Assembly: GCA_950022655.1 (NCBI GenBank)
Contig: OX465579.1
Span: 78,131,193 to 78,195,192 of the forward strand
Source: Alentia gelatinosa
Lineage: Eukaryota > Annelida > Polychaeta > Phyllodocida > Polynoidae
DNA length: 64,000 nt
Reading direction: 5' to 3'
A model generated the notes under the pieces. That model saw nothing but the letters and a program-made list of their open reading frames with translations, made no database searches and was not told the origin of the DNA. The position numbers and the translations under genes were made by a program. Within the stretch, counting starts at the first letter, position 1, and the number at the start of each line of letters is the position of its first letter. Of this stretch, positions 23,232 to 34,813 are shown piece after piece.

Positions 23232-24652
23232 ATATTTGGCACCATTATCCTAGTCCATTGGTATGTGATTTCTGTCCATATGATATATGCATTGAATGCA
23301 CACACTTTGACATGGTCACTCAGCCATGAAAGTTCTATTTAAAGGAACCAAGTCAGTAGTGGGGCAGGGATACGGTCAGACTGGGATACTGGATACCTTA
23401 CCATTTTACCAGGCCTTTATAATTGGTGCAGGGATAGTGAAGGGTTAGATTCTCTGCAGTAAGCTGAAAGCCTGTGTGAGCATTCTAACCTCTCTAGATG
23501 ACGTATATGAGCGCGATTTCCCGCGCTCAATAACATAGAATAGCTGTTCATCCCTGAATGGAGATCAGGGTTGAATAGTTTACCTACTACTAGCCTAGAA
23601 TGCAAATCTGTTCTTAAAAGGAGCAAATAGAGTTTCCATGAAAGACGGATAAGCGCAGGGCTTGTGCTGAGTGAGATTATACAGAGATTAATCCATAATA
23701 CTCCACAAGTCTGGTTGGGCTGCAATCGTCAGCGAGGTGAAGCTGAGCAACAATTACAGCACATCCAAACGAGTGGAATATTGTGTATTTACATGATTCG
23801 TGTTCAGTGTACCGTTGTGTGTTCCTATAATGATGTTGCTCAGGCTTGAATGGTCTTCTCTCTATACCTCACTTAGCTGTAACAATGAGGCACAGCACTT
23901 CACACCCCACTGATACTGAGGCATTAAAATGACAAGTCAATAGGATATAATTGACAATAATTATTTCTTTTTTTTTAAATGCTTTTATTTGGGGCATCAC
24001 GTTTACAGTAATTGCCAGGCTCGGCTGGCCCGTTCTTCCGCCAGGTCCCGTTATCCTTTGTCGTAATACATTTCTTGATTACAATTTGTCAATGAGTTAG
24101 CTATATCTAATACACATAATACAATATTTCAGTACACCAATATTAATGAGGATGAATGGATGATATTTAAGAAGTTGATAATCACCTGATGTTGATAATT
24201 ATATGTATAATTTATCTCATACTTGGTATAGCTAGCTGGAACAACCTGCGGCCTTTCTAGACGATAGATACATATGATGTAGTTGTATGCAATATGTTTT
24301 ACTTAGATAGCTATGTGGAAAACGAGAAATAAGATCTGATAACCTGATACCAGTTTCGGTATACCATTTACCCAGTCGTAATCACAATCTGGTGTATATG
24401 AAATACAGGAGGTATAGTAGTAATAACTGTATAATGTTAAAGCAGAATCCCATTATCGGGTACCAAAGGATCCAGATTTGACAATTTCCTCAGGTTATTT
24501 TATTCAATCCACCAAGTTCATAGATCATACCAACCATAATCAATATATATCTTAGCTCACTACGAAGGGTTCCAGTTGCAACCACAATCTGGTATAGTCT
24601 TATATACTTAGTCGTAATCAAAATCTAAGTATAGAGTATACTATGCTAGGTG

Positions 24653-26520
24653 TTAAGTCATGAAGCAGTTTGGGTAGGAATTTTTAATTCCTATTTTATA
24701 TTTGTTAAGGCTGTCAATGAGGGTAAATTCTGGTTTTAACTTGTTCCAATTCTTAATGCCAACTACAAGGAAGCTTCTCTCAAAGACCGCTCCTTTTAAA
24801 GGTGGGATAAGGTAACGTATCCCCTCATTTCTCCTGGTTGGGATATTTCTTTTATCTATTAGGGATGGTTCACTTTTAAGTGTAAAAGCATAGAACAAGG
24901 AATGGATCTGCCTTCTTTCTTTTAAAAATCTTACTTTTGCTCGTTCATGCAGTTTGGCAGTGCTTAGGGCCTGGTTTGGCCCCAGACGTATATTGTATCC
25001 AATGCGTAGAGCTTTGTTTTGTAATATTTGACTATCGTAGGAGGTTTTGTTAAGTTGATTATCATATATAAAATCGCAATAATCCAATTAAGGTAGGATT
25101 GTAGTTTTATAATTCGTTGTTGCTGTTTGTGTGTCTATTAAGTGCTTGATTCTGGCTAACAAATAGATTTTATCAGATACTTTCTTATTAGTGTTCCTTA
25201 TATGCTCAGTGTATTTCAACTGCTCGTCTATAGTGAGGCCAAGATAGTAAAAAGATTGCACTCTATATAGCCTGCTATGGTTCATGATGAAATCGTGATT
25301 TTGATCGGGTACTATATATATTGCCAAAAGCCATCCAGTAAGTCTTTTTTTCATTAATAGTTAATAGATTTTTTTAACACCAAAGTTCTACCTTAGTAAT
25401 AGCCTCTTTCATTTTCGCTGCTCTCTGCTGGTAATTACTACTGTATCGTCGGCGTATAAGGTAGTTTCATACTCAGAAAGGTTGTCTATTAGATCGTTAA
25501 TGTAAATTAGAAAAAGAGTTGGGCCTAAAATAGATCCTTGTGGGACTCCATAGGTAACATCAGCTATTTTTGAGGTTTTGTTATTGATTCTTACTTGTTG
25601 AGTACGCAGTGAGAGATAGCTCTTAAACCAATGACATGTGTTATTATTCAAGCCAAAATTAATAAGTTTTTTTATCAATAGATTATGAGAGACAGTATCA
25701 AAGGCTTTTTTTTAAAATCCAGGAATAGTGAGTAAGACGGGTGGTTGTTATTTAATCTATCAATTATGAACTTTAAGAATTTGGTGATAGCTGTACTAGT
25801 TGAACATTTTGATCTAAAGCCCAATTGATTGTTGGTTAGTAGGTGGTTATTTTCAAGGTGATTTTTCAGTCTAATATTCATAATCTTTTCAAATATTTTT
25901 CCTGGCAAGGGGAGTAGGCTGATAGGTCTGAGATTGTTCACATATTTGCTATTCCCTTTCTTGGGAATTGGCGTAATTAATGCACGTTTCCAAGCTGAGG
26001 GATAGGGTTTGAAGCCCAATGAAGAGTTTTGAATAATACATAACTTATCGGGGGCTGCTAAAAAGGCAATTTTTAGAACAGTATGTTGCATATTGCAGAA
26101 GATTTATTCGTATCAATTTTCTTTACATATTTCAAGACCTCTGACACATCAATAGGTGTTTGGAGCAGGTCAGTTTGATTCGGTACTACAGGTAGAGGTA
26201 GGGTGTAATTAAGTGTAGGGGGAAATTTGCTTGCTAAGTCTTGGCCAATATTTGCAAAGTAATTATTAATAAAGTCAGGGATTTTTTCGGTATGAATCTG
26301 TGAGTTGTCATTATGGTCAATAAGGGTATTAATAGGGGGGGGGTTGCTCTTTAGGTATCAGTTTCCGAATACCTTGCCAAAACTTCTTTGGATTATCCTT
26401 GTTGTTTTGTATAAGGGTTGTGATGTTATTGCGCTTATTTAATTTAATCATCTCCTGAGTTCTGTTTAATGATATAAGTCTGTTGGTGGTAATGGTTTCA
26501 TACAAACATGATAGTAATTG
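24653..26520 (-). pseudogene. Broken non-LTR retrotransposon reverse transcriptase
   Basis: Four minus-strand frames in order (26091-25675, 25678-25409, 25354-25088, 25087-24653) make up most of a LINE ORF2 C-terminal half. Upstream to 26520 the reading continues as decayed pre-RT sequence (KDNPKKFWQGI-like). Visible RT landmarks are [38 protein letters not shown] and the catalytic YADDT. The last frame has a W-N-x-L-KPE C-terminal stretch. Frameshifts near 25675, 25400 and 25360 and a stop near 25088 disable it. A TTAA-flanked MITE abuts its upstream side. CR1/Jockey-like clade is likely but not certain. Confidence 0.85.
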
Positions 26521-26888
26521 TTAACTCTTTCAGTCCGAGCAATGCCTGGAGGCATTCCCACCCAGGGGACGAAGAATGCCTCCAGGCATTGTTTAAAAAT
26601 ATATTTATGTTTATGTGTCATCATCACAAACGTTATGTTTTATGAGAAATAGTGAATAGATTTACACCATTTTTTCACAATCAAGAAGAAATACCATGTT
26701 CACCATTATACTCTGTGGGTATTCGATAAGTAACTATAGTAACTGGTATCTAAAGGTTGCTAAGTGATGCGCATACGACACACAGACACCATACGGCGAT
26801 AGTCTCGTCCCCTTGGGGTTTATAGAGGTATTATGCCTCGTTCTATAGTGTGTGTGCTTTCCAATCAGGCTCGGACAGAAAGAGTTAA
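26521..26888. mobile_element. piggyBac/Kolobok-like MITE with TTAA duplication
   Basis: TTAA at 26521-26524 and 26885-26888 flanks a 360-bp body with inverted tips CTCTTTCAGTCCGAGC and CTCTTTCTGTCCGAGC (15 of 16 identical). Inside, near 26545-26600, the palindromic word AATGCCTGGAGGCATT occurs with its partner AATGCCTCCAGGCATT. TTAA-specific insertion is the hallmark of piggyBac and Kolobok elements. The copy is non-coding. Confidence 0.85.
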
Positions 26889-27364
26889 ACTCACAAACCT
26901 TAAAATATTGCACAGTCCAGTATGTTGTCGTATCCAAGGCACACAAGACACAATCTCCACTATAAATCTCAATTGGGTTGGTGACAGTCTTGATCTGACA
27001 GTCTTGATGTTGACAGACTGTTCCATGTAGTCACACATGAATCATGTTCCACTCCACAGCTGGTTCTCTGCTGGACTCTCTTTCCAAGCCATACTGTAGA
27101 CTCCTGTCCCGGGAGTTGATGCCCCAATGCCGGGGTCAGCGTGGAGGCCAGCTGGAGGCCGTTACCCCTCCTTTTAATGTATCTCTGATTGTGGACTGGC
27201 ACGTACTGACTCCAGCACTAGGTCCTACTTCACCCCCAACTTTGATAGGCTCAGTGCCTATCCAATATAGTCTCAGCTACCTTCTGGAAGCATCGAGTCA
27301 CTCCTCAACATACGCTATTTCTTGTGCTTTATCCTACCCCTAATATAAAATCCCAAAGGCTTAA

Positions 27365-27614
27365 CATTGAGTTTCCGTATGCCACGCTGACTGGCATACG
27401 GAGTTTTATATGCCACTAGTGGCATACAGAATTATTATCTCGTAATATTCCAAAATTGAGGAGACAGGGTAGGATAAAATCAAAACCTGATTCGTTTTAA
27501 TCTTGGCCCCCGCATGCCACTCCTGGAGTTTTGGCTCTGGACTTCATTCAGCTTCGCCTCATGAAGTCACTATGCCAAACTCCAGTCGTGGCATACGGTG
27601 GCCAAGATTAAAAC
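27365..27614. repeat. Cluster of GTATGCCAC palindromes with a long hairpin
   Basis: CCGTATGCCAC and GGCATACGG-type words occur in alternating orientation between 27375 and 27420. A longer hairpin spans 27493-27614: GTTTTAATCTTGGCC, GCATGCCACTCCTGGAGT mirrored by ACTCCAGTCGTGGCATACGG and GGCCAAGATTAAAAC. Probably a foldback element. Confidence 0.65.
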
Positions 27615-27666
27615 TCATCCAGTTTTACGATAGTAACCAACTCATTTCCGGGCACTTCCTTAGTGC

Positions 27667-27905
27667 ATCAGTTCTGTATTTATGCCATCCCTTTCAAGGA
27701 CATTAAATAGCATCGCGTTATCAGAATAATGCAAATTACTTCGCAAATCCAGTTAGGAACGTTTAAACCTCCATCTTGAAATTCTCGCTGCTGATTGGTC
27801 AATCACATTATGACGTCATCTCATCTTCACTCTCTCACGACTGTGGCGTACTATTGTCACTTTACCAGGGTGATTGTTGAGTATTTTTCCTAACGTTTAT
27901 TCATT
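27667..27905. repeat. Dispersed repeat family D, copy 2
   Basis: Matches 9003-9320 block by block: TTCTGTATTTATGCCATCCC, CTGATTGGTCAATCAC, TATGACGTCATCTCATC, GTGGCGTACTATTGTCACTTT. It contains a CRE-like TGACGTCA. It lies just right of the hairpin cluster. Confidence 0.5.
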
Positions 27906-28599
27906 GAGATAAAATTCCCTATACACGTCTACTACACTCTCTACCTTCTTCCCTATTTTAAAACTCTCAAAACCACGTTCCTAAGCAAACTTGCGTTTTA
28001 TAAGGTTGGGGGAGACTAGAACTAGAAGAATAGAGTTTGTGTTATGAGAGGGACTTCGATGGAGGAAAAGGTTCATTTGATAAAACATGTCCGTATTTTT
28101 GTCCACCCCCCCCCCCCCCCCCCCCCGCAGTCAGCCTGTGACCCTACTCGTTCCCTGAAACTCCTCTAAGAATACACTCCCTCCCGAGACATAGTTATAG
28201 TTATCAGAAGGTCTTGGGTTCAGACCCTCGACATGCTCAATTTCACCCTTTCCTTAAAAAAAATAAGAAAGATATTCTCTATTGGGCAATCTCTTGCAAT
28301 CTCTTGCAAAATATATTGATTGCTTGAAGGGCCCAAGATTTTCCCATTCTTATATGTGTATATTAATCACTGAGCGGTTTGTTAGAGAACCAGCTTCAGT
28401 AAGGACACATCTAAAAGGTTTTTATAAAAGGGCAATATTCACAGCTCAGCGATGATGTAAATCAGGTATAGGATCATTTACTTATCAGTCTGGTAGTACA
28501 CAAACAGTAACCAAGGACAATCCTTGTTCGAACAACGAGAACCACTTCAGGACATATTATAAGGAACAGTGGTTTTAGATATAAGCGGTGAAATGCTCC

Positions 28600-28715
28600 T
28601 CGAAGTTGGCTCTACACAATAACCTCGCATGCGCTCGGATATTACTACGCGTCAACTCCTCGGGCTATACGGCCGTTTGTATCTGAAACCAGTTAATATT
28701 GTGTACATGGGGTTG
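28600..28715. mobile_element. Palindromic MITE, family P, diverged copy
   Basis: Contains AATAACCTCGCATGCGCTCG, ATTACTACGCGTCAACTCCT and ACGGCCG. These match the right half of the copy at 15253-15396 (TATTACTACGCGTCAACCTC, TACGGCCGCC). The left half is degenerate. Confidence 0.45.
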
Positions 28716-28949
28716 TAAAACGTGGCGTTGTGTACATATTATCCATATCATTGCATTTAACTGACACTGTAGACCTTATACAGAAAGTGTTATCATCTTG
28801 TTTGGGGAATCGTCGCGTATCTTATATTGACAGATCGATATCACGGCACTTACAGATGTTTAGATTTATTCCATTTGTCCTAATTTGGTGGCAACCATTA
28901 CTCAGGCCACAAGGGGGGGGGGGCTTGGGGATAGCTGCTTTAGCCTTGA

Positions 28950-29330
28950 TCCGACTATCAACTGAAAAGGATCCTAGAAAGAATTGTGCACCATAATGTT
29001 TGTAAATTCTGGGAAGATAACAAGATCATTAGTGATAGATAAAAGAGCTTCAGGCCTCACTTTTCAACAACTGAGACTATATCTAAATTGCAGGGATATA
29101 TCTGAGGATGTTAACTCTTAGGAGATTACCTTGTGTGTGTACAAAGCCTTTGATACCATTAATCACAAGATCCTTATAGAAAAACCGAAGCGCGTGTGGC
29201 TTTGCACAAGTCTACTAAACTGGTTCACCAGCTATCCTATGGACAGATCGCAGATAACTTTAGCGAATGATGTAAGGTCTGACCCAGGGTCAATCTCCTC
29301 TGATGTGCCGTTACTATTCATATTATAATA
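28950..29330 (+). pseudogene. LINE reverse transcriptase fragment (N-terminal RT motifs)
   Basis: Readable in more than one frame: RILERIVHHN, KFWEDNKIISD, FRPHFSTTETISKL, then in 29131-29328 KAFDTINHKIL and LLNWFTSY, ending DPGSISSDVPLLF. These are ordered RT domains 1-4 of a non-LTR element. Frameshifts and a stop near 29105 break it, and it stops short of the YADD motif. Confidence 0.75.
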
Positions 29331-29574
29331 TTTAGTAGTATTGTATGCTTACCAGTCAGAAGCCTGAGGTGGTCTGTAATCCTGGGTCTGGAGAGGAGGA
29401 GCAACTGGCTCTACTTCTACACAAGACCAAGGCGCATTCTGGGGTCACACAGGGCTATAAGGTTTGCCCTAAGGGGTAGTTCCTCAGGTTCCCACATGGG
29501 TTCTCTACTGCCACTGACTCTCAATATACAACAATATTATACATGAACTATTTACACTTAATATTAACCCATTC

Positions 29575-30885
29575 ACGCCGTGTGATGCCTTGAAGGTGGG
29601 TTTGCTATTGCTTAAATGGTTTGAGAGTTACCTCACAGGGAGAAAATGTTATACAAAATACAATGGAGCATGTTCGGAGCAAGAAGATGTAGGTCTAGGA
29701 GTTCCTCAGGGTTCCATACTGGGCCCTCTGTTATTCCTAGTCTACATCAACGATCTCCCTGATAGTATTAAGGGATACGCAAATATCATGTACGCTGATG
29801 ATCTTGTGGTGATGGTAAGAGGTAAAACCCTGGAACAGGCAGAAAGAAATACACAACTAGTTATAAGGAGTCTTTATAATTGGTACACATCTAACAGGTT
29901 AACAATGAATCTGAAAAAAACTAAGATGGTGTACCACGGGCCGAAGACAAAGATAAAAAATTAACTAAGGGGAAATATTGTGATTAATGGATGTCAAATA
30001 ATGTGTTGTGAAGAAATAAATTACTTGGGAGCTATTATAGATAGTGATCTAAAATTTGGAAAACATGGGGAAAAATTATTGGGTATAATACAAAATAAGT
30101 GTAATATTTTTAGAAGACTTATGAAATTTATAAATAAGGAAAACGCCTTAAAGATAGCTAGAACTTGCCTGCTGCCCGTGGTAGACCACTGCTCGTTCCT
30201 AATAGAAGGCTCAAATGTTGTGGTCAAAGATAAGCTAAACAAGGGTATTTACAGGGGTTTGAGAATTGGATTGGGAAGGGAATCATATGAAGGGGACAGA
30301 TATATTAGCATAGTAGATTTATTAGATAAGTGTCATGTACAATGTCCTAAACTAAGGAGAAAGGTAGTACTTATGGGTATAATAAGGTCGCTAGTAGAGA
30401 TTAACGGCATACAAATGAAAAATGACGGTAGTGAACGAACGGGTCCACAAACAAGAACTGCAACTAAAAATAACATCTACTTACCAAGGCCTCATAAAAA
30501 AAATTCAAGAAGTCCAGCGTTTATAGCGGAATCATGACTTGGAACTCGTTACCCGCAGAGGTACAAATCACTTCCTCGAAGAAACTTTTTAAGTGAGATG
30601 TCATTAAGAAGTTAACAGAATAGTTTAAATCAACCCAGAAATGTGTGTCATTTGGTGTACTACCCTATATGTATTAGGATTAAGTCTTATAATTATGGTA
30701 TATTATCAGAGGACATATAGATAAGTATACCCATCGTATGGGTCTAATTGTATATATCATCTACCAAGTTTTTTGTTTGTTTGTCACATGTATCATTTTC
30801 ATGTTCTGTCACTTGTTGCTAGGAAGAACGATTGTAATAAATCGAAAGCAATAAAGACTACTTTAAAAAAAAAATTAAAAAAAGG
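29575..30885 (+). pseudogene. LINE 3' half: RT with YADD, C-terminal domain and poly(A) end
   Basis: Frame 29590-29964 continues in the same frame at 29980-30537 after an in-frame TAA at 29962. It shows [29 protein letters not shown], the catalytic YADDL, and the post-RT YLGAIID stretch. A +1 shift near 30531 leads to a TWNSLPAEVQ-like end at about 30620. The 3' UTR has AATAAA and AATAAAG words near 30836-30855 and ends in an A-rich tail (30863-30884). It has a different sequence from the minus-strand LINE at 24.6-26.5 kb. It starts mid-RT, so it is 5' truncated, next to the fragment at 28950-29330. Confidence 0.85.
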
Positions 30886-31264
30886 CATCAACCAGGTCTG
30901 GCCGGGAGATGCCCCAAGGTAAATGGAATCAAGCCTTTAAAAGATGCCAATCTGGTCTTTGACGAATTACTGATGGTTTATTATAATTAATACAACATAG
31001 GTGCTATAATATTTCAGCCATAGTGTTTCAGGATAATTGCTACTCCTTCCTAAAATGAAATACGCATATACCTAGAAGAACGTAACCATGACATGATAGA
31101 AAATGAAATAGATTTTGTTATAAAACTATAGATAAAAACAACAATGACATCTAAAATGAAGCCAACCACCAAACCTGGTCACAGGTTCGGTTATTGTCCA
31201 GACAAGATGTATGAACTGGTGTGATTATGTAGTATCTGAGGTCCAATTGCAGTAGCTATCACAC

Positions 31265-32145
31265 GTCAAAGTTCATGCACATTGCACTGTTGTCAGATAT
31301 TTGCATCGTCATCGTCCATGAGCTGTCAAAATGATTGTCCATGTTTCTTAAAGAGAAGATAATCATGAGTGGATATCTGGATGATTCATACAATCTTGCC
31401 AGTAACTGAGATATCTAAAGCTAAGATATACCCACATTTAGAGACCTAAAAGCTATTCGAATAATTACAGAAAATAATATGAACTTCAAGGATGACTTCA
31501 AGCTCTACCAAGACTTTCTAGTCTCAGCATTTTCTATATAACTAAAAATAATTTATACATAGGGATGGAATGTTCTTCGATGGAGAGAGCCCATGTTGTC
31601 TTATATGGATATCCACATTGTTCATCGCGGGAGTGACCACATGTTTGACCATTGTAGGATTGCGCATTTGCTTATATATAGAAAATCAATGATCAATAAA
31701 AAGAGAGCAGAGCTCGTTTAATGAAAAATATGCCCACATTGGAGACTTTTTAATTTAAATGATAAAGGAGATAATTGATCAAGTTTTTCTTGTTTTGAGA
31801 TAGATTATCCAAAGTCATTCTTGCTTGAAGTATAAACTTCATTTCAGATTAAACCTAACCCTGAAAAAAATCTTAGGAAATAAGATACATTTTGAAATGA
31901 AACAGTAGACATATCTATGACATTTAAACTTAGGTCTCCTTGCGTTAGGTATTGCACCACAAAAGTCATGCACATTCCTGTGTCGCCAGAATTTTACATC
32001 TTGATGGTTCTTGAGTTATCGAAATGATTGTCCATCTTGAAGAGAAGATCAGCATGAGTGGATATCTGGATGAATCAAACCCTCTTGCTAGTAACTGAGA
32101 TACTTAAAGCTTGGATATGACCACAATGTAGACTTCATTTATTAC
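31265..32145. repeat. Diverged direct repeat, about 700-bp period
   Basis: 31265-31450 and 31965-32145 share CATGCACATTG/CATGCACATTCC, GAAATGATTGTCCAT, AGAGAAGAT, ATGAGTGGATATCTGGATGA, CTTGC-AGTAACTGAGATA and TAAAGCT-GATATA. Both lie in non-coding AT-rich sequence. A shorter related pair starts near 31845 and 32237 (CAGATT-AACCTAACC). Confidence 0.65.
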
Positions 32146-32699
32146 ATTAGTGGCATGTCTAGTGAAAAGTTGAAGTAGGTATGTACTTAAAGAAGACAAT
32201 TGACGAACTTAGAATTTTATTTTGAAACAGATTTGTTTCAGATTTAACCTAACCATGAAATTTCAGAAAGGAAAGTAAATAGCAGATGTGGAAAGTCACA
32301 AAAAAATAACAGAGACAGTGGATTTCTTATTAACGGTGTTATTTTGGTAACTAAGGTGAAAATAAATGGTTCAGGTAATGTGCATCAACAGGATCATGAC
32401 GTTTCGTGCTATTGATCATCAAGAAAACAAAGACAGTTCCGGCGTCTATCATTGCAATGGAGGTCACATATGCCACAAGAGGCATGTGACTGATAAGGGG
32501 TTTGGGTGCTTGTGGGAGGAGCTGATAAAAAAACGTGAGTGCAGAAATATATGAATTAACCAAGCAATTCAATGGTGCCTCAGTGACCCTGACCTCCCTC
32601 TGGAGATAAGATTATGGTTATACATGTGAGGTGGTCCAACACATTCAGTCATTTATAGCAAAGTAACTTTTTAAGGTACATTGTAAGGAAAACCAATGT

Positions 32700-32995
32700 C
32701 AGGGACACTGCACAAAAACCACCAGTTTATTCATGTATACGCCATCGCGGAGGTGTATGTATCGGCTGAATATAGCCTTGTTGTCACATGTATACGCCTA
32801 TATTTCACGCCTACGTATGATGCGTATACAAGACTGTTTCCTTTTGAATACGGTCGCGATTTGGCTGTATTTCACACCTGGCGTATACGAGAGGAAATAT
32901 AATCTGCACGATAGATATACGCCAGGCGTAGACATGATACAAAAAAAAGTTGCGACCCGCCGCCCGCCAACCCCACCCCCTGGACGGTTCAATCT
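32700..32995. repeat. Cluster of GTATACGCC words in both orientations
   Basis: GTATACGCC near 32735 and 32790, GGCGTATAC near 32880 and ATACGCCAGGCGTA near 32920 form several imperfect inverted pairs. Possibly a decayed foldback element. The overlapping short ORFs have no recognisable content. Confidence 0.35.
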
Positions 32996-33484
32996 ATTAG
33001 ATGTTTGAATTACGTTCTACTGTATTCTGCTGACTCAAGCCAGTACATTTCAACATCTTGATTAAATACCGACATAATTGTGAATGTCAGAAGGCTAGCT
33101 TGCGTGGGTATTTCCACTTTCCATGAGATTGTCTATAATCAGAGGTAAACAAGTGATGAAATAATAAAGCTTGGTAAACATTCGTTAACATATAACATGT
33201 TTTCAATTTGATATATGATTTGTTCCTAAACTGCCGTCACGCCTATCATCTTATTTATATATGACACTCAATCCAATATTAAGATAACAATGTTAATTAC
33301 CTTTTGACAATATAAATTATGGTTTAACTCTTGAACCTAATTGGATTCCTTAAGTTTTTATTTATGATTCTATCACTTTTCTACTTCTATTCTACTTCTG
33401 GGTTCTTTATCATTATTAATATTATTGTAAACACTCACCCTGGGACTCAAGAGGAGAGTGGTGTGAAAACATGTGATCCGGCTC

Positions 33485-33689
33485 ATGCCGGGGACACACC
33501 AAGCGATTAACGGCAGCTATCTCCAGAATCGCCAAGTGCGATATTATTTCATAGTAATATCTCCTACCAATAATTTAGCATCTCTGACGCAATAATCAGG
33601 TGAAATATGAACTAATAGCTCACATATACGCCATTTTGTGTTGGCGATTCCGGAAATCGCCGCGGTACTCGCTTGGTGTGTCTCCAGCA
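33485..33689. mobile_element. Harbinger-like MITE, family H, copy 3
   Basis: Tips TGCCGGGGACACACCAAGCG and, inverted, TGCTGGAGACACACCAAGCG. The core TATTATTTCATAGTAATATC, CAATAATCAGGTGAAATATG and ACGCCATTTTGTGTTGG matches copies at 15921 and 16117. Flanks are TCA and TTA, consistent with a mutated TWA duplication. Confidence 0.75.
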
Positions 33690-34614
33690 TTACAGGCTTC
33701 CTATTGGCAAGGTTGGCAACTTAGTCGGAGACTCAGCAGTGCATTCGTTTGTCTCACCAATATGCCCTATAGATTTTTAAATCAAAATCTCTTGAGATCG
33801 CTGACAAGTGCAGGGGGAAAACTTGTCTCAGGGACATCGAACCCTACCATGCAGACGAGGGGATTGTGTTGGATATGTCTCAGACACCTGCCCCCAGAGC
33901 TAGAGGAATTCCTGGAAGCCGCGTGGGCATATATTGGCTGAATGTGACTCTAATTCACTGCCCAATCTTGACAGTCCTGTCAAGGTACTCAATGGTTGAC
34001 AGGTCAGATTTTAAAAGAATTTCAAGGGAATATCAAGGTGTTCCTTGTTATCATCCCAGCTATTATACCGGAAATGTAATTCCAACCCAGCGTTAAAGAG
34101 CACCATTTATCTCACCCTTGGTTTTTTTGTTTAGCTATTGAATGAATATAGGAAATAACACCGAACGAGAGTAAAAACACTACGCAACTAATATGACAAC
34201 TTTAACTATCATAATAACTTATCATGAAGGAATGCTGTTCTTTAATTATAAAATGGGATGAGATATAATCTCAACCGCACTAGATCTGTCCGAACTTTTG
34301 GATACGCCATTTGTTTCAGTTGCTTCATGATTTTCCTTCGGTTTCTACTCAGAAAGCACAAAACAACTAAAATCAAATTTAGATTTTGATAAGATACAAT
34401 TGAACAGTGACAATGACGTGATGTGAAAAGAGCATTCTAATGGATACATGTATGGATATGAAGGTTAACTTTTGTCATTGAAAAGGTAAATGAATTCTGT
34501 TACATTTGTACTATCCTAGGATATGAATTAACCCTTCCTGCAAAAATGAAAAATAAATGAATAAGAACATTATCACTAGTTCCTCCTTGGCACTTCTCTC
34601 TATGATTTTTCAGG
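33690..34614. other. Sequence upstream of the Reeler-DOMON start
   Basis: No further repeat recognised. TTTTTCAG at 34606-34613 directly precedes the ATG, so a non-coding first exon upstream and an acceptor here are possible; otherwise this is promoter and 5' UTR. No convincing TATA box was identified. Confidence 0.3.
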
Positions 34615-34813
34615 ATGGACAGTCTGTGGACGGCCGTGCGGATACTGGGGTTGGTCTTCCTGCTCCAGCCCACTCATGGCCGACCGCCGCAAGCGCCTCT
34701 CTCGGGCTGTGACGAAACTAAATTTGGGGTTCCACTGAGGTCTGCGTCTGGAGAGGTGCCGGTAGAAATCATGACGTCATCTTCCACTTTCACCGCCAAC
34801 TCCAAAATAACAG
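34615..34813 (+). CDS. Exon 1: signal peptide and start of Reeler domain
   Basis: ATG at 34615 opens MDSLWTAVRILGLVFLLQPT, a classic signal peptide with probable cleavage after THG. The following APLSGC, SGEVPVEI and STFTANSKITV correspond to the start of Reeler domains (first Cys, then the first beta strands). The donor GTGCTG begins at 34814 and leaves one base (G) of a Val codon completed at 38072. Reading on past the donor gives a stop soon after, so the open frame to 34848 is not the real end. Confidence 0.8.

Noticed and set aside
28201..28240. GGGTTCAGACCC, like a tRNA B box
   Set aside because: No matching A box at the right distance and no cloverleaf; at most a SINE scrap.
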